This document shows, in pieces, positions 11,801 to 22,262 of a DNA stretch of 64,000 nucleotides. The translations under genes were made by a program, and so were the position numbers. How positions within the stretch are numbered: position 1 is the stretch's first letter; each line of letters begins with the position of its first letter. The notes beneath the pieces are model-generated. The model saw only the letters and a list, made by a program, of their open reading frames with translations. It was not told the DNA's origin and made no database searches. Source of the stretch: Bettongia penicillata ogilbyi (taxonomy: Eukaryota; Chordata; Mammalia; Diprotodontia; Potoroidae); NCBI GenBank assembly GCA_023548195.1, contig JAJHZJ010000009.1, forward strand, positions 2,647,501 to 2,711,500. Reading direction: 5' to 3'.

Positions 11801-12720
11801 GAATTTATGTGGGAGAGAGATAGTCTCCAACCCCACCCTCTGCCTTTTTACCCCATTCTCTTAACTGAAACTAATAACTCTCACATTTCTATTGACTAAT
11901 AAGGTGGACAATATGCTTTCTCCACAGCAATCCTATGAGGTTAGCTATACAAACATTGCCCCTCTTTCAGAGATGAGGAAACTCAGGCTCCTAAAATTGA
12001 AATGACTTGAATATCCTGTGGATATTATTGGAAGTGACCCTTAAACCAAATAAATTTACTATGTGTGTTTTTAATTTTGTTGAGTTTTTAAAATATTTTG
12101 TAAATAAGACATGGTTTAAAATGTTAACAATTTATCCTTTTAATGACTTATGCAAACTCATAAATACAAATGACCTATGATTTCATCAGTCTAGGGAACT
12201 TCTTCAACAAATGCAGATTGAAAATGATCTATGACAGAGAGGATACGTTCGAGGAAATGAGGGACTTAGTAACTTGCCAAGGATCACAAAACTAGTGTCA
12301 CACATGGAACTGAACCAGAGTCTTCCTGGATTGCTTTGAAAGATATGTGTTGAATTTATGGTATATCTTAAAAGAAAAGCAAGCTGCACATAACAGAAAT
12401 CCATGGTTTGATGTAGAGTCATCTTGTTCTGTTCTGTGGTGTATGGAAAAAGTCCATTTTACTTGGTATTTCTTATGTTCGGAATTTTTAAAGGATTATA
12501 TACATAATATAATATCATTAGATATTATCATTCATGTATTATTCATATATATGAATACATATTCATTAACTTACATATACTGTCTAGGAAGGAATATGAT
12601 ACTCTGATTTCGTTGGCATATATAATTTCCATATCAGGAACTTCCCCTTTCCAATGCACCTTTTCTGCAACTTTCAATCTTAGAGAGCTGTCTAGGGCAA
12701 TCAGACATCCAGAATACCTA
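11800..12720. other. Unassigned, with faint MIR traces
   Basis: Isolated MIR-like words occur at 11965-11990 ('cagagatgaggaaactcagg') and 12255-12330 ('gggacttagtaacttgccaagg'). There is no gene. Confidence 0.35.
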
Positions 12721-12995
12721 AGATAGCGAGGTGACACAGTGGATAAAGTGTTAGACATGGAATGGGGAAGACCCGTGTTCAAATCCTGCCTCAGAGGAAG
12801 GACACATCTTCCTGAGATTAAATATGGACTCAGACATTAGCTAAGTGGATGACCCTGGGCAAATCGCTTAACTTGTTTGCCTCAGTTTCTTATTTGTAAA
12901 ATGAGTTAGAGAAGGATATGGCAAACTACTCCAGGATCTTTGCCGAAAAAAACCCCAAATGGGGTCATGAAGAGTTAGACATATCTGAAAAAAAA
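12721..12995 (+). repeat. Mar1-type CORE-SINE, slightly long copy
   Basis: Full order is present: 'gcgaggtgacacagtggata', 'gtgttcaaatcctgcctcag', 'gatgaccctgggcaaatcgc', 'ttgtttgcctcagtttct', 'ggatatggcaaactactcc' and 'ccccaaatggggtcatgaagagttag', ending in an A run. An extra ~45 bp between two 'cctcag/actcag' words suggests an internal duplication or a variant subfamily. Confidence 0.85.
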
Positions 12996-13231
12996 TGACA
13001 TCTTCAGAGCACTTTCTCCTACATGCATGTCCATTAATTGGAATGTTAAAACCTTTTGAAATGTATGAGTCCTGATCCCTTCTCTCCAAGAGTTTGCCAC
13101 CTAGATGAGGAGAAATCAGACCTATTAGAATGAAACAGTTAAGGAGCCAAAGTAGTAGGGACAATTTAATAACTGCTCACGTTTCTAAAGACCTTTACAT
13201 TCATTTTCCCAGTCTTTCTACTTTGTGGCTC

Positions 13232-13470
13232 AATGAATCATGAGATCATAGATCTAGAGCAGATAGGAGCCTCAGAGGTCACCTAGTCCAAACCATTTCA
13301 TTCTGCAGATAAAGAAAGTGAGTCCCTGGCAGGTAAAGTGACTTGCCCAAAGTCACTCAAGCAGTAAGTGATATATTCAGGATTTGGTTGTGTGACCTCT
13401 CCACCTCCCTCAATTTTGCTGGGCCTTGGTTTCCACATCTATAAAATGAGGGGACTGGATTAAATAACCT
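13232..13470 (+). repeat. MIR/THER-type SINE fragments
   Basis: The first part is 'atcatagatctagagcagataggagcctcagaggtcacctagtcc' with 'aagtgacttgcccaaagtcac'. The second, from 13390, is 'ggccttggtttccacatctataaaatgagggg'. These may be two adjacent insertions in the same orientation. Confidence 0.65.
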
Positions 13471-13599
13471 GGAGCCTGTATATTTATTTTTTTCAACATT
13501 CTGATAACAATTTCTTCTTTATAATCCTATATCTTTTATCTCATGTAATTAAAAACATCATTCTGGGAGGGGGGGTTTATAAATTTCACCAAAGGGATT

Positions 13600-13800
13600 C
13601 ATGTTCTAAGGTCCCTTCGAGCTCTAAACCTATGCTGCAAATATCTCCTTTAACCCCCACAACAACCCTTGGAAGTAGGTGCTGTTATCATCTCCTTTCA
13701 GCAGATGAGGAAATTGAGGTTCAGAGAGATCAGATAACTTGCCCAGGGTCACAGAGCTAGTCAAAGTGTGGGGTGGCGTTGATAGAGGAAGCCAGGTCTT
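13600..13800 (+). repeat. MIR-like SINE fragment
   Basis: The words 'cacaacaacccttggaagtaggtgctgttatcatctcc', 'cagcagatgaggaaattgaggttcagag' and 'taacttgcccagggtcacagagctag' identify the core and tail of a MIR-class SINE. Confidence 0.65.
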
Positions 13801-14126
13801 CCTATCTAGCACTGGATTTGGAGTCAGAAAATCTGGTTCATATCTGGGATATTTGTGTGACCTCAGGCAAGTGTGTACTAAAAGACACACCAAGGAGTCA
13901 AGATGGTGCAGTGTTCTGGCATGACCAATAGATGAACCGATTTCAAACCACAAGTGATACTTATTTCACCTTTCTAGTCTCTATTTTTTTTTCAACTGTA
14001 AAACAGGCTTAAACTAGATGACCTCAAAGATCCCAATTAACTTCTGCTTATGCACCTATGATCTTTGTGCCAAGTCGAGAAGTTCAATAGTAGATGAGGT
14101 ACTGCATGCCATAGGAAGGAAGGAAA

Positions 14127-14366
14127 GCAACATTAAGTACCCACTCTACAAGGTACTGTGCAAAGCACATTACAATATCAAATCTGAGCTTCACAACAAT
14201 CCTAGGAGGTGAGGACCGCTATTATTTCCATCTTACAGCTGAGGAAATTGAGGTTTAGTGCCTTGTCCAGGATCGCACATCTAGCAAGTATCTGAAGCTA
14301 GATTTGAACTCAGGTCCTGTCTCCAGGTCTAGCGTTCTGTTCACACTACACTACCCAGTTGCCCCT
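14127..14366 (+). repeat. MIR-class CORE-SINE, near full length
   Basis: The order is 'attaagtacccactctacaaggtactgtgcaaagc', 'cttcacaacaatcctaggagg', 'cttacagctgaggaaattgagg', 'agatttgaactcaggtcctg' and 'acactacactacccagttgccc'. The arrangement matches copies at 25221-25477 and 36822-37056. Confidence 0.7.
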
Positions 14367-14369
14367 GGC

Positions 14370-15350
14370 AGGAGGACATTCAAGGATGGTGAAAGATGGA
14401 TCCGTGCGTGTTGGAGCCATTTGGGAAGTCGTCGCTGAGGAGATAGGACTTGATTGGGGGCTTGACAGAAAAAAGTTACACCTACTGATTTGTAGGGGGA
14501 AGGAAATCTGCAGGAATTGTTGGTACTTATTTTTTCTCTTTTAAATCTCTGTTCCTGTAGTTTTCCGCGGGGGTTTATTGAAGTCTCTGTGCTGGGGGAA
14601 AAAGCGACAACGACCAAGGCTGTGTGGGGACTGTGTTTTATCTCTGTCATTTGAAGTGATGACACCCTTCAACCAAATAAACAAAGCCAGGGGGAGGGGC
14701 CGGGTGCTAGATGAAGTGTATAACGCCGAGAATTCTCCCCGCCACATTATAGACAATGCTAACACACAATCATTCATTATAACTCAATTACAGTAATTAA
14801 AACTGGTGGGATGCAGAGGCAGAAGGGAGTATTGCCAACAAAATTTACACTCCGTGTCATCAGCTAGAGATAACAGCAGCTGACGGCGTCCCTTTGCTTC
14901 TCGTACCATCTGTTCGGAGAGCGAGGGCTGCAAGAGTGGCATTAGGTGCCACAGTAACTGAGCGTATGGTGGATAAAAAGGAGGAAGCAAGGACTGGCAC
15001 AAGCAGCAGCCAGATTACAGGCAACCAGCAGGCATGAGGCCCCCACCCGGGCCACCGCCTCTCCTGCTAGGGGGAGACTGGAGAGGACTGCTCTCAATTA
15101 GACATTCCCCCTGGAATGTTGGTGGAGGTGACAGATGCTGGGAGGGTGGGGGGTGAGCTGGCATGGGGGCACGCATGGGGGGCTCTTCCCTCCTTGGAGT
15201 CACTTGTAATCTGTGACTTGTAATCTGTGTCTTTGCGAATGGGTTGTCTGGCAAGAAGATGGAGAGGGATGTTCAAGGCCTTCCTCCGGCTCTGACCTAA
15301 TTGCATGCTAATACTCTTTCCTGGGCTTGGGTCTTGCCTCACTCTCTAGC
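14370..15350. promoter_or_regulatory. Candidate conserved non-coding (enhancer-like) block
   Basis: About 1 kb free of recognisable repeats between a SINE and a TIR transposon. It holds clustered transcription-factor-like words: AATAAACAAAG at 14676-14686 (FOX-like TAAACA overlapping SOX-like ACAAAG), CAATTACAGTAATTAA at 14785-14800 (paired homeodomain-type TAATT sites) and TGACAG at 15129-15134 (TALE-type). Open frames here have no protein pattern. Enhancer function is inferred from lack of decay and motif density only. Confidence 0.35.
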
Positions 15351-15587
15351 CTGTAAACTCCCTAACAAAGCCATATCTCCCTCTTATTTTATCTTATGGC
15401 CACCTCGGTGGCTTAGAGCAGTGTTGGCTAGATGTACCTAATGAGTGCCTAGTTAAGGCTTGAATTCAAAGATTTAGACTCTTCAGTATCCTCATCTAGC
15501 TTCTACTCTGCCCCCCCAATGCCAAATTAATAAAAATCTCTTCTTTCTATATAATCTTTTAAACTTCTCTGAATGTTTCTATATATA

Positions 15588-15922
15588 CAGTTATCCCTTC
15601 CACATTGTAGAAGTTAAGGGTTCAGTGCCCTGGAGACCAGGAAAATCTATGAAAAAAAATTTTGGCCCTTCCTTCATGCCAGAGAAGAAGTCTGAATTAT
15701 TATGGTATTAAAAGATAAGAAAATATGTTGATATTGTACAATATTAAACATGTATTTTATGCATTTTTGAGTGTCTAAACTTCTGCAATGTCATCTGCTG
15801 CCTTTTGCATGTAGAATGCAGCTTCCACAAAACTCTGCAAAAATTCCTGTCTAATTTCTTATGCCAACTCATGATATATCAGAATCACAATGAGGAAAGC
15901 CACCATGTGGAAGGGATAGCTG
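15588..15922 (+). mobile_element. TIR DNA transposon (MITE-sized), copy 1
   Basis: It begins CAGTTATCCCTTCCACATTG after TA and ends with ATGTGGAAGGGATAGCTG, an imperfect inverted copy of its start. The expected right-hand TA is now GA. The whole 335 bp aligns by eye with the reverse complement of 37068-37396, including 'gaattattatggtattaaaagataa'. The TA target and CAG...CTG ends fit a pogo/Tigger-like or other Tc1-mariner family. It encodes no transposase. Name not determined. Confidence 0.75.
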
Positions 15923-16039
15923 GATTCTCTTTCTGTCCTATGAAGTACATAAGGGAGATATTACCAACTCTATCTGTCAGAAGAGGTCATCAGAGATCAA
16001 TGGAGCCAATTGACTTGTGGCTACACAGGGGGGGTACAG

Positions 16040-16089
16040 TGTGTCACAGTGGAAAGGACCGTAGAGGTCATCTAATGCAATGTTCTCAT
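16040..16089 (+). repeat. Left part of a MIR-type SINE split by the HAL1 insertion
   Basis: The words 'tgtcacagtgga' and 'ccgtagaggtcatctaatgcaatgttctcat' are a SINE head whose continuation, 'cttacaaataaggaaatgg', resumes at 19100. The last 13 bases (16077-16089) are the left target-site duplication of the element that follows. Confidence 0.7.
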
Positions 16090-17135
16090 TTTTTTTTTTT
16101 TACAATCTCCTAAAACTTTATTTATTTATTTATTTATTTAATTTTTTACATTCATTTTCACAAATTTTTGGGTTCCAAATTTTCTCCCCTTTTATCCCCT
16201 CCCCCCACCCCAATACCCCAAGCAATCTAATTTTCCCTATCTCCAATCTGCCCTCTCTTCTGTCATCCCTCCCTTCTCTTGTCTCCATCTTCTCTTTTCT
16301 CCTGTAGGGCCAGATGACTTTCTATTCCTCCTTAACTGTATGTCTTCTTTCCTAGTTGCAACAACAATACTAAACAGTTGTTCCTAAAACTTTGAGTTCC
16401 AAATTCTCCCCATTCCTCCCTCCCCACCCATTCCCTTTGGGAAGGCAGGCAATTCAATATAGGCCCTATCTGTGTAGTTTTGCAAATGACCTCCCTGATA
16501 GTCGTGTTGTGTAAGACTGACTGGATTACCATCCCTCCTAACCTGCCCCTCGTTGTTTCTCTTCTGTCTCTTGATCCTGTCCCTCCCCAAGTACTGACTT
16601 CAAATTGCTCCCTCCTCCCTTTGCCCTCCCCTCCATCATCCCCCCCCTTGCAATATCTCCTTCTCCCCCACTTTCTTATACTGTAAAATAGGTTTTCATA
16701 CCAAAATGAGTGTGCATTTCACTCCTTCGTTTAGTCAAATGTGATGAGGGTAAACTTCTTGTTTTTTTGTTTTTTCTCAGCTCTCCTCTCCACTAAGAAA
16801 AACTCCTACCTGCCTCTTAAATGAAATATAGTTACCCCCTTCCCTTTCCCTCTCTTTCCTCCCCCTACATTTCTCTCTCACCATTTACCTTAGTTTCTTT
16901 TAAGGTATGGTCCCATCCTATTCAGTTCAATCTGGGCTCTCTATCTCTGTATGTGTGTGCATGTGTGTATGTGTGTGCATGCGTGTACATGTGTATGTGT
17001 GGTCCCACCAACTACCCAGATACTGAAAAGTTTTAAGAGTTAGAAATATTGTCTTTCCCTGTATGAATGTATACAGTTCACTTCTGGTAAGTCCCTTAAG
17101 ATTTCTCTTTGCTGTTTCCTTTTTCATGCTTCTTC

Positions 17136-18237
17136 TCATTCTTGTGTTTGAAAGTCAAATTTTCTTTTCAGCTCTGGTCTTTTCATTAAGAATGATTGAA
17201 AGTCCTCTGTTTCATTGAAAGACCATATTTTCCCTTGAAGTATTATACTCAGTGTAGCTGGGTAGGTGATTCTTGGTTTGAGTCCTAGTTCCTTTGCCTT
17301 CTGGAATATCCTATTCCACGCCCTTCGATCCCTTAATGTAGAAGCTGCTAGATCTTGACTTATCCTGATTGTATTTCCACAGTACTGGAATTGTTTCTTT
17401 CTAGCTGCTTGCAAGATTTTTTCCTTGACCTGGGAGTTCTGGAATTTGGCCACAATGTTCCTAGGAATTTCTCTTTTTGGATCTCTTTCAGGTGGTGATC
17501 GATGGATTCTTTCAATACTTATTTTGCCCTCTGGTTCTAGAATGTCAGGGCAGTTTTCCTTGATAATTTCATGGAAGATAATGTCTAGGCTCTTTTTTTG
17601 ATCATAAGTTTCAGGTAGTCCCATAATTTTTAAATTGTCTCTCCTGGATCTATTTTCCAGGTCAGTTGTTTTTTCCCATGAGATATTTCACATTCTCTTC
17701 CATTTTTTCATTCTTTTGGTTTTGTTTGGTGATTTCTTGGTTTCTCATAAAGTCATTAGACTCCATCTGTTCCATTCTAATTTTGAGAGAACTATTTTCT
17801 TCAGTGAGATTTTGAGCCTCTTTTTCCATTTGCCTCATTCTGCTTTTGAAAGCATTCTTCTCCTCATTGGCTTTTTGGACCTCCTTTGCCAATTGAGTGA
17901 GCCTATTTTTCAAGGTGTTAATTTCCTCAGCATTTTTTTGGGTCTCCTTTACCAAGGTATTGACCCATTTTTCATACTTTTCTTGCATCTCTGTCATTTC
18001 TCTTCCCAGTTTTTCCTCCACCTGTCTAACTTGCTTTTCAAAATCCTTTTTGAGCTCTTCCAGGGCCTAAGCCCACCCGCCACCCCCCTGGGGTGTCTGG
18101 GGTACTGAGGCCCCGCCCTCCACGTCTTTCCCTGATGGCAAGGATACGTCCTCGTCATCAGATCCGAAGGTCGGGATCATTTGCATTTGTTGGAAAAAAC
18201 TCTCTATAGTCTTATTTTTCTTCCCTTTTCTAGGCAT
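17136..18237 (-). pseudogene. HAL1/L1 ORF1 protein, disabled
   Basis: The frame starts at the ATG at 18235-18237 (basic MPRKGKKNK start). It has an in-frame TAG at 18067-18069, continues as a long coiled coil (about 18021-17662, heptads such as EMTEMQEKYEKWVNTLV and many E/K/Q residues), and then shifts frame near 17625-17661. The distal part (17624-17136, 162 codons) has the RRM-like and C-terminal domains of L1 ORF1p, with landmarks IMGLPE-like 'MGLPETYD', 'IERIHR', 'PRNIVAKFQN' and 'LRDRRAWNRIF'. ORF1p is an RNA-binding trimer that coats L1 RNA. One stop plus one frameshift make this copy non-functional, though mutation load is light, so it is fairly young. Confidence 0.85.
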
Positions 18238-18375
18238 TTTCCCAGCCAGTTACTTGACTTCTGAGATTCCTTTCCACCCCCGCCTGGATCCACCCAGCTA
18301 GTGCTTGGCCTCTGAGATTTAAATGGGCTTTCCTCCTGCCGGCTGTCAATCAGTGAGCTTTAGTTCAGGTGCTGG

Positions 18376-18600
18376 GGTGGGGGCAGGGCCGCCTCCCAGG
18401 CTCAGTTCCCTCAGGGGCTTTATGTAGAGACTTTCAGGAATGGAGCAGGTGGGGGCAGGGTGGGGCGCCCGCCTCCCAGGCTCAGTTCCCTCAGGGGCTT
18501 TATGCAGAAGCCTTCAGTAATAGAGCGGGGTGGGGGCAGGGCCGTCTCGCAGGCTCAGCTCCCTCAGGTTTTATGCAGGAACCTTCCGTAATGAAGATCC
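18376..18600 (-). repeat. Three tandem GC-rich units in the HAL1 5' UTR
   Basis: The phrase 'gcctcccaggctcagttccctcagggg' recurs at 391-417 and 471-497 of the 18 kb block (period 80 bp). A diverged third copy, 'gtctcgcaggctcagctccctcagg', starts at 18544 (period about 73 bp). Each unit also carries 'tttatg(t/c)ag' and a GGGGGCAGGG box. The arrangement resembles the promoter monomers of some rodent L1 5' UTRs, and could supply repeated GC-box sites. Confidence 0.8.
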
Positions 18601-19063
18601 TGCCTGCTGCTGGGGGATTCCTGAGTCCCAGTCCGCTGCCGCTTCAGCCGCCGCCCACACCTCTGCCTCCGCCACTTCCTGCCCCCATCTCTGCCACCGC
18701 CGCTTCCTCCCGAGGGGGCCCGAGTCACGGAGACGCTCCACTCCCCTCCTCCAGCCTGGCCTTCTCTCTCACTGACCTGTAGCTTCTGTGGGCGGAGGGA
18801 CTTTCCCGGCTGCTGGAGCTTCCATCTCTGAAGCCTGCTCGGATCAGCTTCTCTGGGGCCACGGCCAGGGCAGCGCTGGGGGTGGGGTCCACTTTCCGGG
18901 GTGCGATGGACCCTGGGGACGGGTCTCCAGGGCTCCCTGGAATGGAAATCTCTTCCACTCCGTTTCTGCACACCTTGTATTGACCCAGAAGTTATGGGGG
19001 TCTCTTTTTACATTAATTCTATGGGCTTTGGTTTCGGAGCTCGTAAACGCGCATCCTTCTACT

Positions 19064-19075
19064 CCGCCATCTTGG
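19064..19075 (-). promoter_or_regulatory. YY1-like site at the retrotransposon 5' end
   Basis: On the minus strand the sequence reads CCAAGATGGCGG about 12 nt from the element's 5' boundary. In placental L1s a YY1 site at this place sets transcription start position. The same word order here supports 19086 as the true 5' end. Confidence 0.65.
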
Positions 19076-19086
19076 CTCCGCCCCCC

Positions 19087-19190
19087 GCAATGTTCTCATC
19101 TTACAAATAAGGAAATGGAAGTTAAGTAACTTACCCAGGTCACATAGCTTTTTAGCATTTGAGGCAGGATTCAAACTGATGTCTTTCTGA
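19087..19190 (+). repeat. Right part of the split MIR-type SINE
   Basis: It begins with the right target-site duplication (19087-19099), then 'cttacaaataaggaaatggaagttaagtaacttacccaggtcacatagc' and 'gaggcaggattcaaactg', completing the SINE interrupted at 16089. Confidence 0.75.
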
Positions 19191-19194
19191 CTTA

Positions 19195-19325
19195 GCTTCC
19201 ACTAACTACCTGTGTGACCTTGGGCAAAGCCATTGACCTCAGTTTCCCCATCTATAAAATGAGAGAGGGATGGACTAGATGACCTCTGGGGGTCCTTCCT
19301 GCTTTAAATCTGTAATCCTAAATTA
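19195..19325 (+). repeat. MIR SINE fragment
   Basis: It contains 'ctgtgtgaccttgggcaaagcc', 'cctcagtttccccatctataaaatgag' and 'ggactagatgacctctgggggtccttcc'. Confidence 0.8.
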
Positions 19326-19329
19326 GTGA

Positions 19330-20780
19330 TGGAACTGGGGCTATAAACCAGGGCTCCTCCCTCCTGGGCCAGTGCTCTTTCCACAATATACTATTATATT
19401 CTATTTTCTCTGAGCTTTTACCACAAATGTCTTCATTCATATTCAAATTGCAAACCCACAGAATCACACAGCATGCTTATTTTTCCCATCACCTCAGTTC
19501 ATGGAAGAGGGTAAGATAACCTTGTAGACAGCAGTATGCCCGGAGTCGCCACACAATGCCTGGTGGAGCCTATAGGAAAGAATGTTAGTGTCACTGTTTC
19601 TCTTTGGATCCAGCTGGCTAGGTGGCCTAGCTGGCTGTCGCAACATGCCAGCATCCTGGTTGCAACAGGTTACAACTTTCCTGGAGGGCTAGATTTAAAG
19701 ATCGGTAAGGAGAAGGCAGGACAGGCTATGCCAGGGCTACTCCAGTTATGAAAAAGAGAGAATTTTGCAATGGATGATTGGCTTCTTCTCTTCCTGGTTT
19801 CCAATGCCCACGTGGCATCCAGAATTCAATAAGAGGAAAAAGCAAGGGAAGACAGCTTCTCTGGATCCCAGTGTCTGTGAAATGTATGGTTTGTACTACA
19901 TGGCTTTGAAAGTCTCTTCCAGCCTTGATCTATGATCCTATGACTTTCCAGGGACCACTAGATCTTGTGACTATGAGAATCCTGAGGGAGAATCTATGCC
20001 TTGGCTTTTTCCTCTGGCAGAGAAAGCAACAAGGGTATAGTGAGCTCCTAGATTGTTTGCCTCATTTCCTAGTCTTTTGAGGGATTGACTGTACAGAACT
20101 GGCTGACTCCAAGAAAGGTGGGCCACCCTGGTGGAAAAGTGATCCTGAGTACACTTGAGTTTGTCCTTCAAAGCTTTCCAGGGCTAGAGTGTGTCCACTA
20201 GCACTGGAAATACAAATTATCTAAATAAAGAAACTGGATTAGAGATGGAATATACATACTTCTGTTAATGACAATAAGAGACTAGGGGCTATAATTCCAT
20301 TGGAAGGAGGAACTCTCAGATGAGCAAACTCCCTCTTACCAATGTAGGTCAGCATCTTCTTTGCAATGTTTTGTCTCAGAGAGGCTTTTTGGACACTTAT
20401 TAATCAAGTGACCAACTCAGGGTCCCACAGGTTCTTTTATTGTCAGAAGTGGAATTTGAATATAGACCTTCCTGGCTCTGAGCCCAGGTCTTCATCCACT
20501 ATGGACATCACATTTTGTGCCAGTTGACAGCACAATTTCAAAGCAATGTATAATGACAACATATTCAAAACATAACAAAGTGACAAAAATCTCACTGTGA
20601 GCTTACAAAAATGTAAGCCCGAGAGATATAGTCTACCCACATTCCTTTGTCATTCATACTAAGGCAATTGGCTCAGAATCCTCCCAGACTAGAAGAGGGA
20701 TCACCCCACACCCAGACCTGTCAGACCCCAACAAACTGTCATGCTCTGGCCCAGATGTGGCAAAGGAAAGGACACTATTT
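19330..20780. other. Unassigned intergenic sequence
   Basis: No gene is seen. A faint SINE-like stretch lies at 20440-20510 ('tggaatttgaatatagaccttcctgg'). Confidence 0.4.
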
Positions 20781-20784
20781 CAAA

Positions 20785-20930
20785 CCAAAGGATCTGAGTC
20801 TGCATCTCATTACTGTTACATACTAGATGTGGGACCTTAGGCAAATCAATTTATTTCTCTGGGCCTCAGTTTTCCCATCTGTAAAATGAGACATTTGGAC
20901 TAGATCTAGAGTTTGTACCTTTTCTCCTAT
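20785..20930 (+). repeat. MIR SINE fragment
   Basis: It contains 'gatgtgggaccttaggcaaatc', 'ctgggcctcagttttcccatctgtaaaatgag' and 'tggactagatctagag'. Confidence 0.75.
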
Positions 20931-21309
20931 CATAGCCCCAGGTGGTAGTCTGGTGAAGTCTATGAGTACTCAGAATAGTGGTTTTCAAATGTTTATAATA
21001 AAGCACATAGGGTTGCAAAGGAAACCAATTAGCTTGAAATACAGTAATTAAAGTTGTTTTTCAGAGTTTATGGAGCCCAGCTTAAGACCTTCCAGACCAG
21101 ACAGATGACTCCTGGTATTCCTTCTAGCTCAGAATCCTACGACCTTACAAACTCTACTTTCTTCTTCAGTTAGGCATCAGAAAGAAAAGTTCTCACTTGG
21201 TAATTGATACCTGATAGGACAAAAAAAAAAGCCAGTTGAAGACTATGAGGAGGGGGGAGAAGAGAGGAAAGGGTCCATCTCTGGGTCTTTGAAATGGTTA
21301 TCCACCATG

Positions 21310-21445
21310 GCTGGAATACACTTCCTTGTCCAAATTATCTCACAAAATCTCTAATTACTTTCCAAGCTCAGCTGAAGCAGTAACATGATGAAGCCTTTCC
21401 TAATCCCCTAGATAGACGCTTGCCCTCTCCTCACCAAATTGTCTT
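21310..21445 (+). repeat. L2 LINE 3' fragment interrupted by a SINE
   Basis: 'ctggaatacacttccttg', 'ccaagctcagctgaagcag' and 'gatgaagcctttcctaatcccc' follow the L2 3' UTR order. The terminal L2-like words 'tagattataaattccttgaggacagaaactg' resume at 21856, after the SINE and microsatellite, so the SINE appears to have inserted into an older L2. Confidence 0.65.
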
Positions 21446-21462
21446 GTATTTGTTTTGTATAT

Positions 21463-21691
21463 GGGGGCAGCTAAGTGGGGAAATGGGTAAAGTGCCAGGC
21501 CTGGAATTAGTAAGACCTGAGTTCAAATATGGCCTCAGATACTTACTAGCTCGATGACCCTGGGCAAGTCACTTAATCCTGTTTCTTTATCTGTAAAATG
21601 AGCTGGACAAGGAAATGGCAAACCACCCCAGTATCTTTGCCAAGAAAACCCCAAATGGGGTCACAGAGAGTCTGAAATGATTGAACAATAA
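21463..21691 (+). repeat. Mar1-type CORE-SINE, full length
   Basis: Starts 'ggggcagctaagtgggg' and continues 'gacctgagttcaaatatggcctcag', 'ctcgatgaccctgggcaagtcac', 'ctgtaaaatgagctgg', 'gtatctttgccaagaaaacc' and 'ggggtcacagagagtctg', ending in 'ttgaacaataaa'. All modules are in place. Confidence 0.9.
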
Positions 21692-21694
21692 ATT

Positions 21695-21780
21695 TTGTGT
21701 ATATACAAATACACACACATACACACATATACACATTTGTGTATATACATATACATATGTGTGTATAAGCATATATCTAT
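21695..21780. repeat. CA/TA-rich compound microsatellite
   Basis: ACACAC and TATACATA runs directly follow the SINE tail, a usual site of microsatellite birth. Confidence 0.8.
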
Positions 21781-22075
21781 ATCTTTATATTCATCTTTGT
21801 ATATATGTACTGTTTATCCGTATATGTATGTATCCATGTTTTGCCTGTCCTTATAGATTATAAATTCCTTGAGGACAGAAACTGTTTAATAAATACATTC
21901 TGATCAATTGATAGCTATGTAGATTGTCAACTGTTCTAAAACTTCCAGTCTTAGCCAGTGGTACCAAGAGCTCAGATCTTATATAGGTCATACAGTCAAT
22001 CTGTCTCAAGAGCTAAGACTTTAACCCAGGTCATCCTAACTTAGAGACCTACCCTTTCTACACTTCTACCAACTG

Positions 22076-22081
22076 CCTCTC

Positions 22082-22115
<34 letters not shown>

Positions 22116-22226
22116 GTCTCTCTCTCTCTTTCTCTCTCTGTCTCTCTCTTTCTCTGTCTCTGTCTCTCTCTGTCTCTCTCTCTGTCTCTGTCTCTCTCTC
22201 TCTCTCTGTCTCTCTCTCTCTGTCTC
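22076..22226. repeat. (CT)n/(TCTCTG)n pyrimidine tract
   Basis: About 150 bp of CT dinucleotides with spaced G substitutions. Strict purine/pyrimidine strand asymmetry. The long open frames on the minus strand (RERERE...) are artefacts of this tract. Confidence 0.95.
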
Positions 22227-22262
22227 CATATAGATAGATAAGTATACATAGATATGTATCTC

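Larger units (their letters stand above)
16090..19086 (-). mobile_element. Full-length HAL1-like retrotransposon (L1 ORF1, no ORF2)
   Basis: A 2,997-bp insertion on the minus strand, flanked by the same 13 bp, GCAATGTTCTCAT, at 16077-16089 and 19087-19099. Its 3' end (left) is a poly-A tail, seen as T12 on the plus strand. Its 5' end (right) reads GGGGGCGGAGCCAAGATGG on the minus strand, matching the start of L1 5' UTRs. Between them are a GC-rich 5' UTR with tandem units, one ORF1, and about 1 kb of 3' sequence with pyrimidine-rich, TTTA and TG-rich tracts. No reverse transcriptase or endonuclease coding remains. That architecture defines HAL1 elements, which depend on L1 proteins in trans. 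An internal deletion of a normal L1 is the alternative. Confidence 0.8.

Noticed and set aside
18369..18971. Proline/glycine-rich open frames over a GC-rich region, resembling a CpG-island gene start
   Set aside because: The region is the 5' UTR of the HAL1-like element, bounded by a TSD. GC richness is from the retrotransposon.
22041..22249. RERERE-rich open frames on the minus strand
   Set aside because: These come from the (CT)n tract and are not an RS-domain protein; there is no splice or start context.
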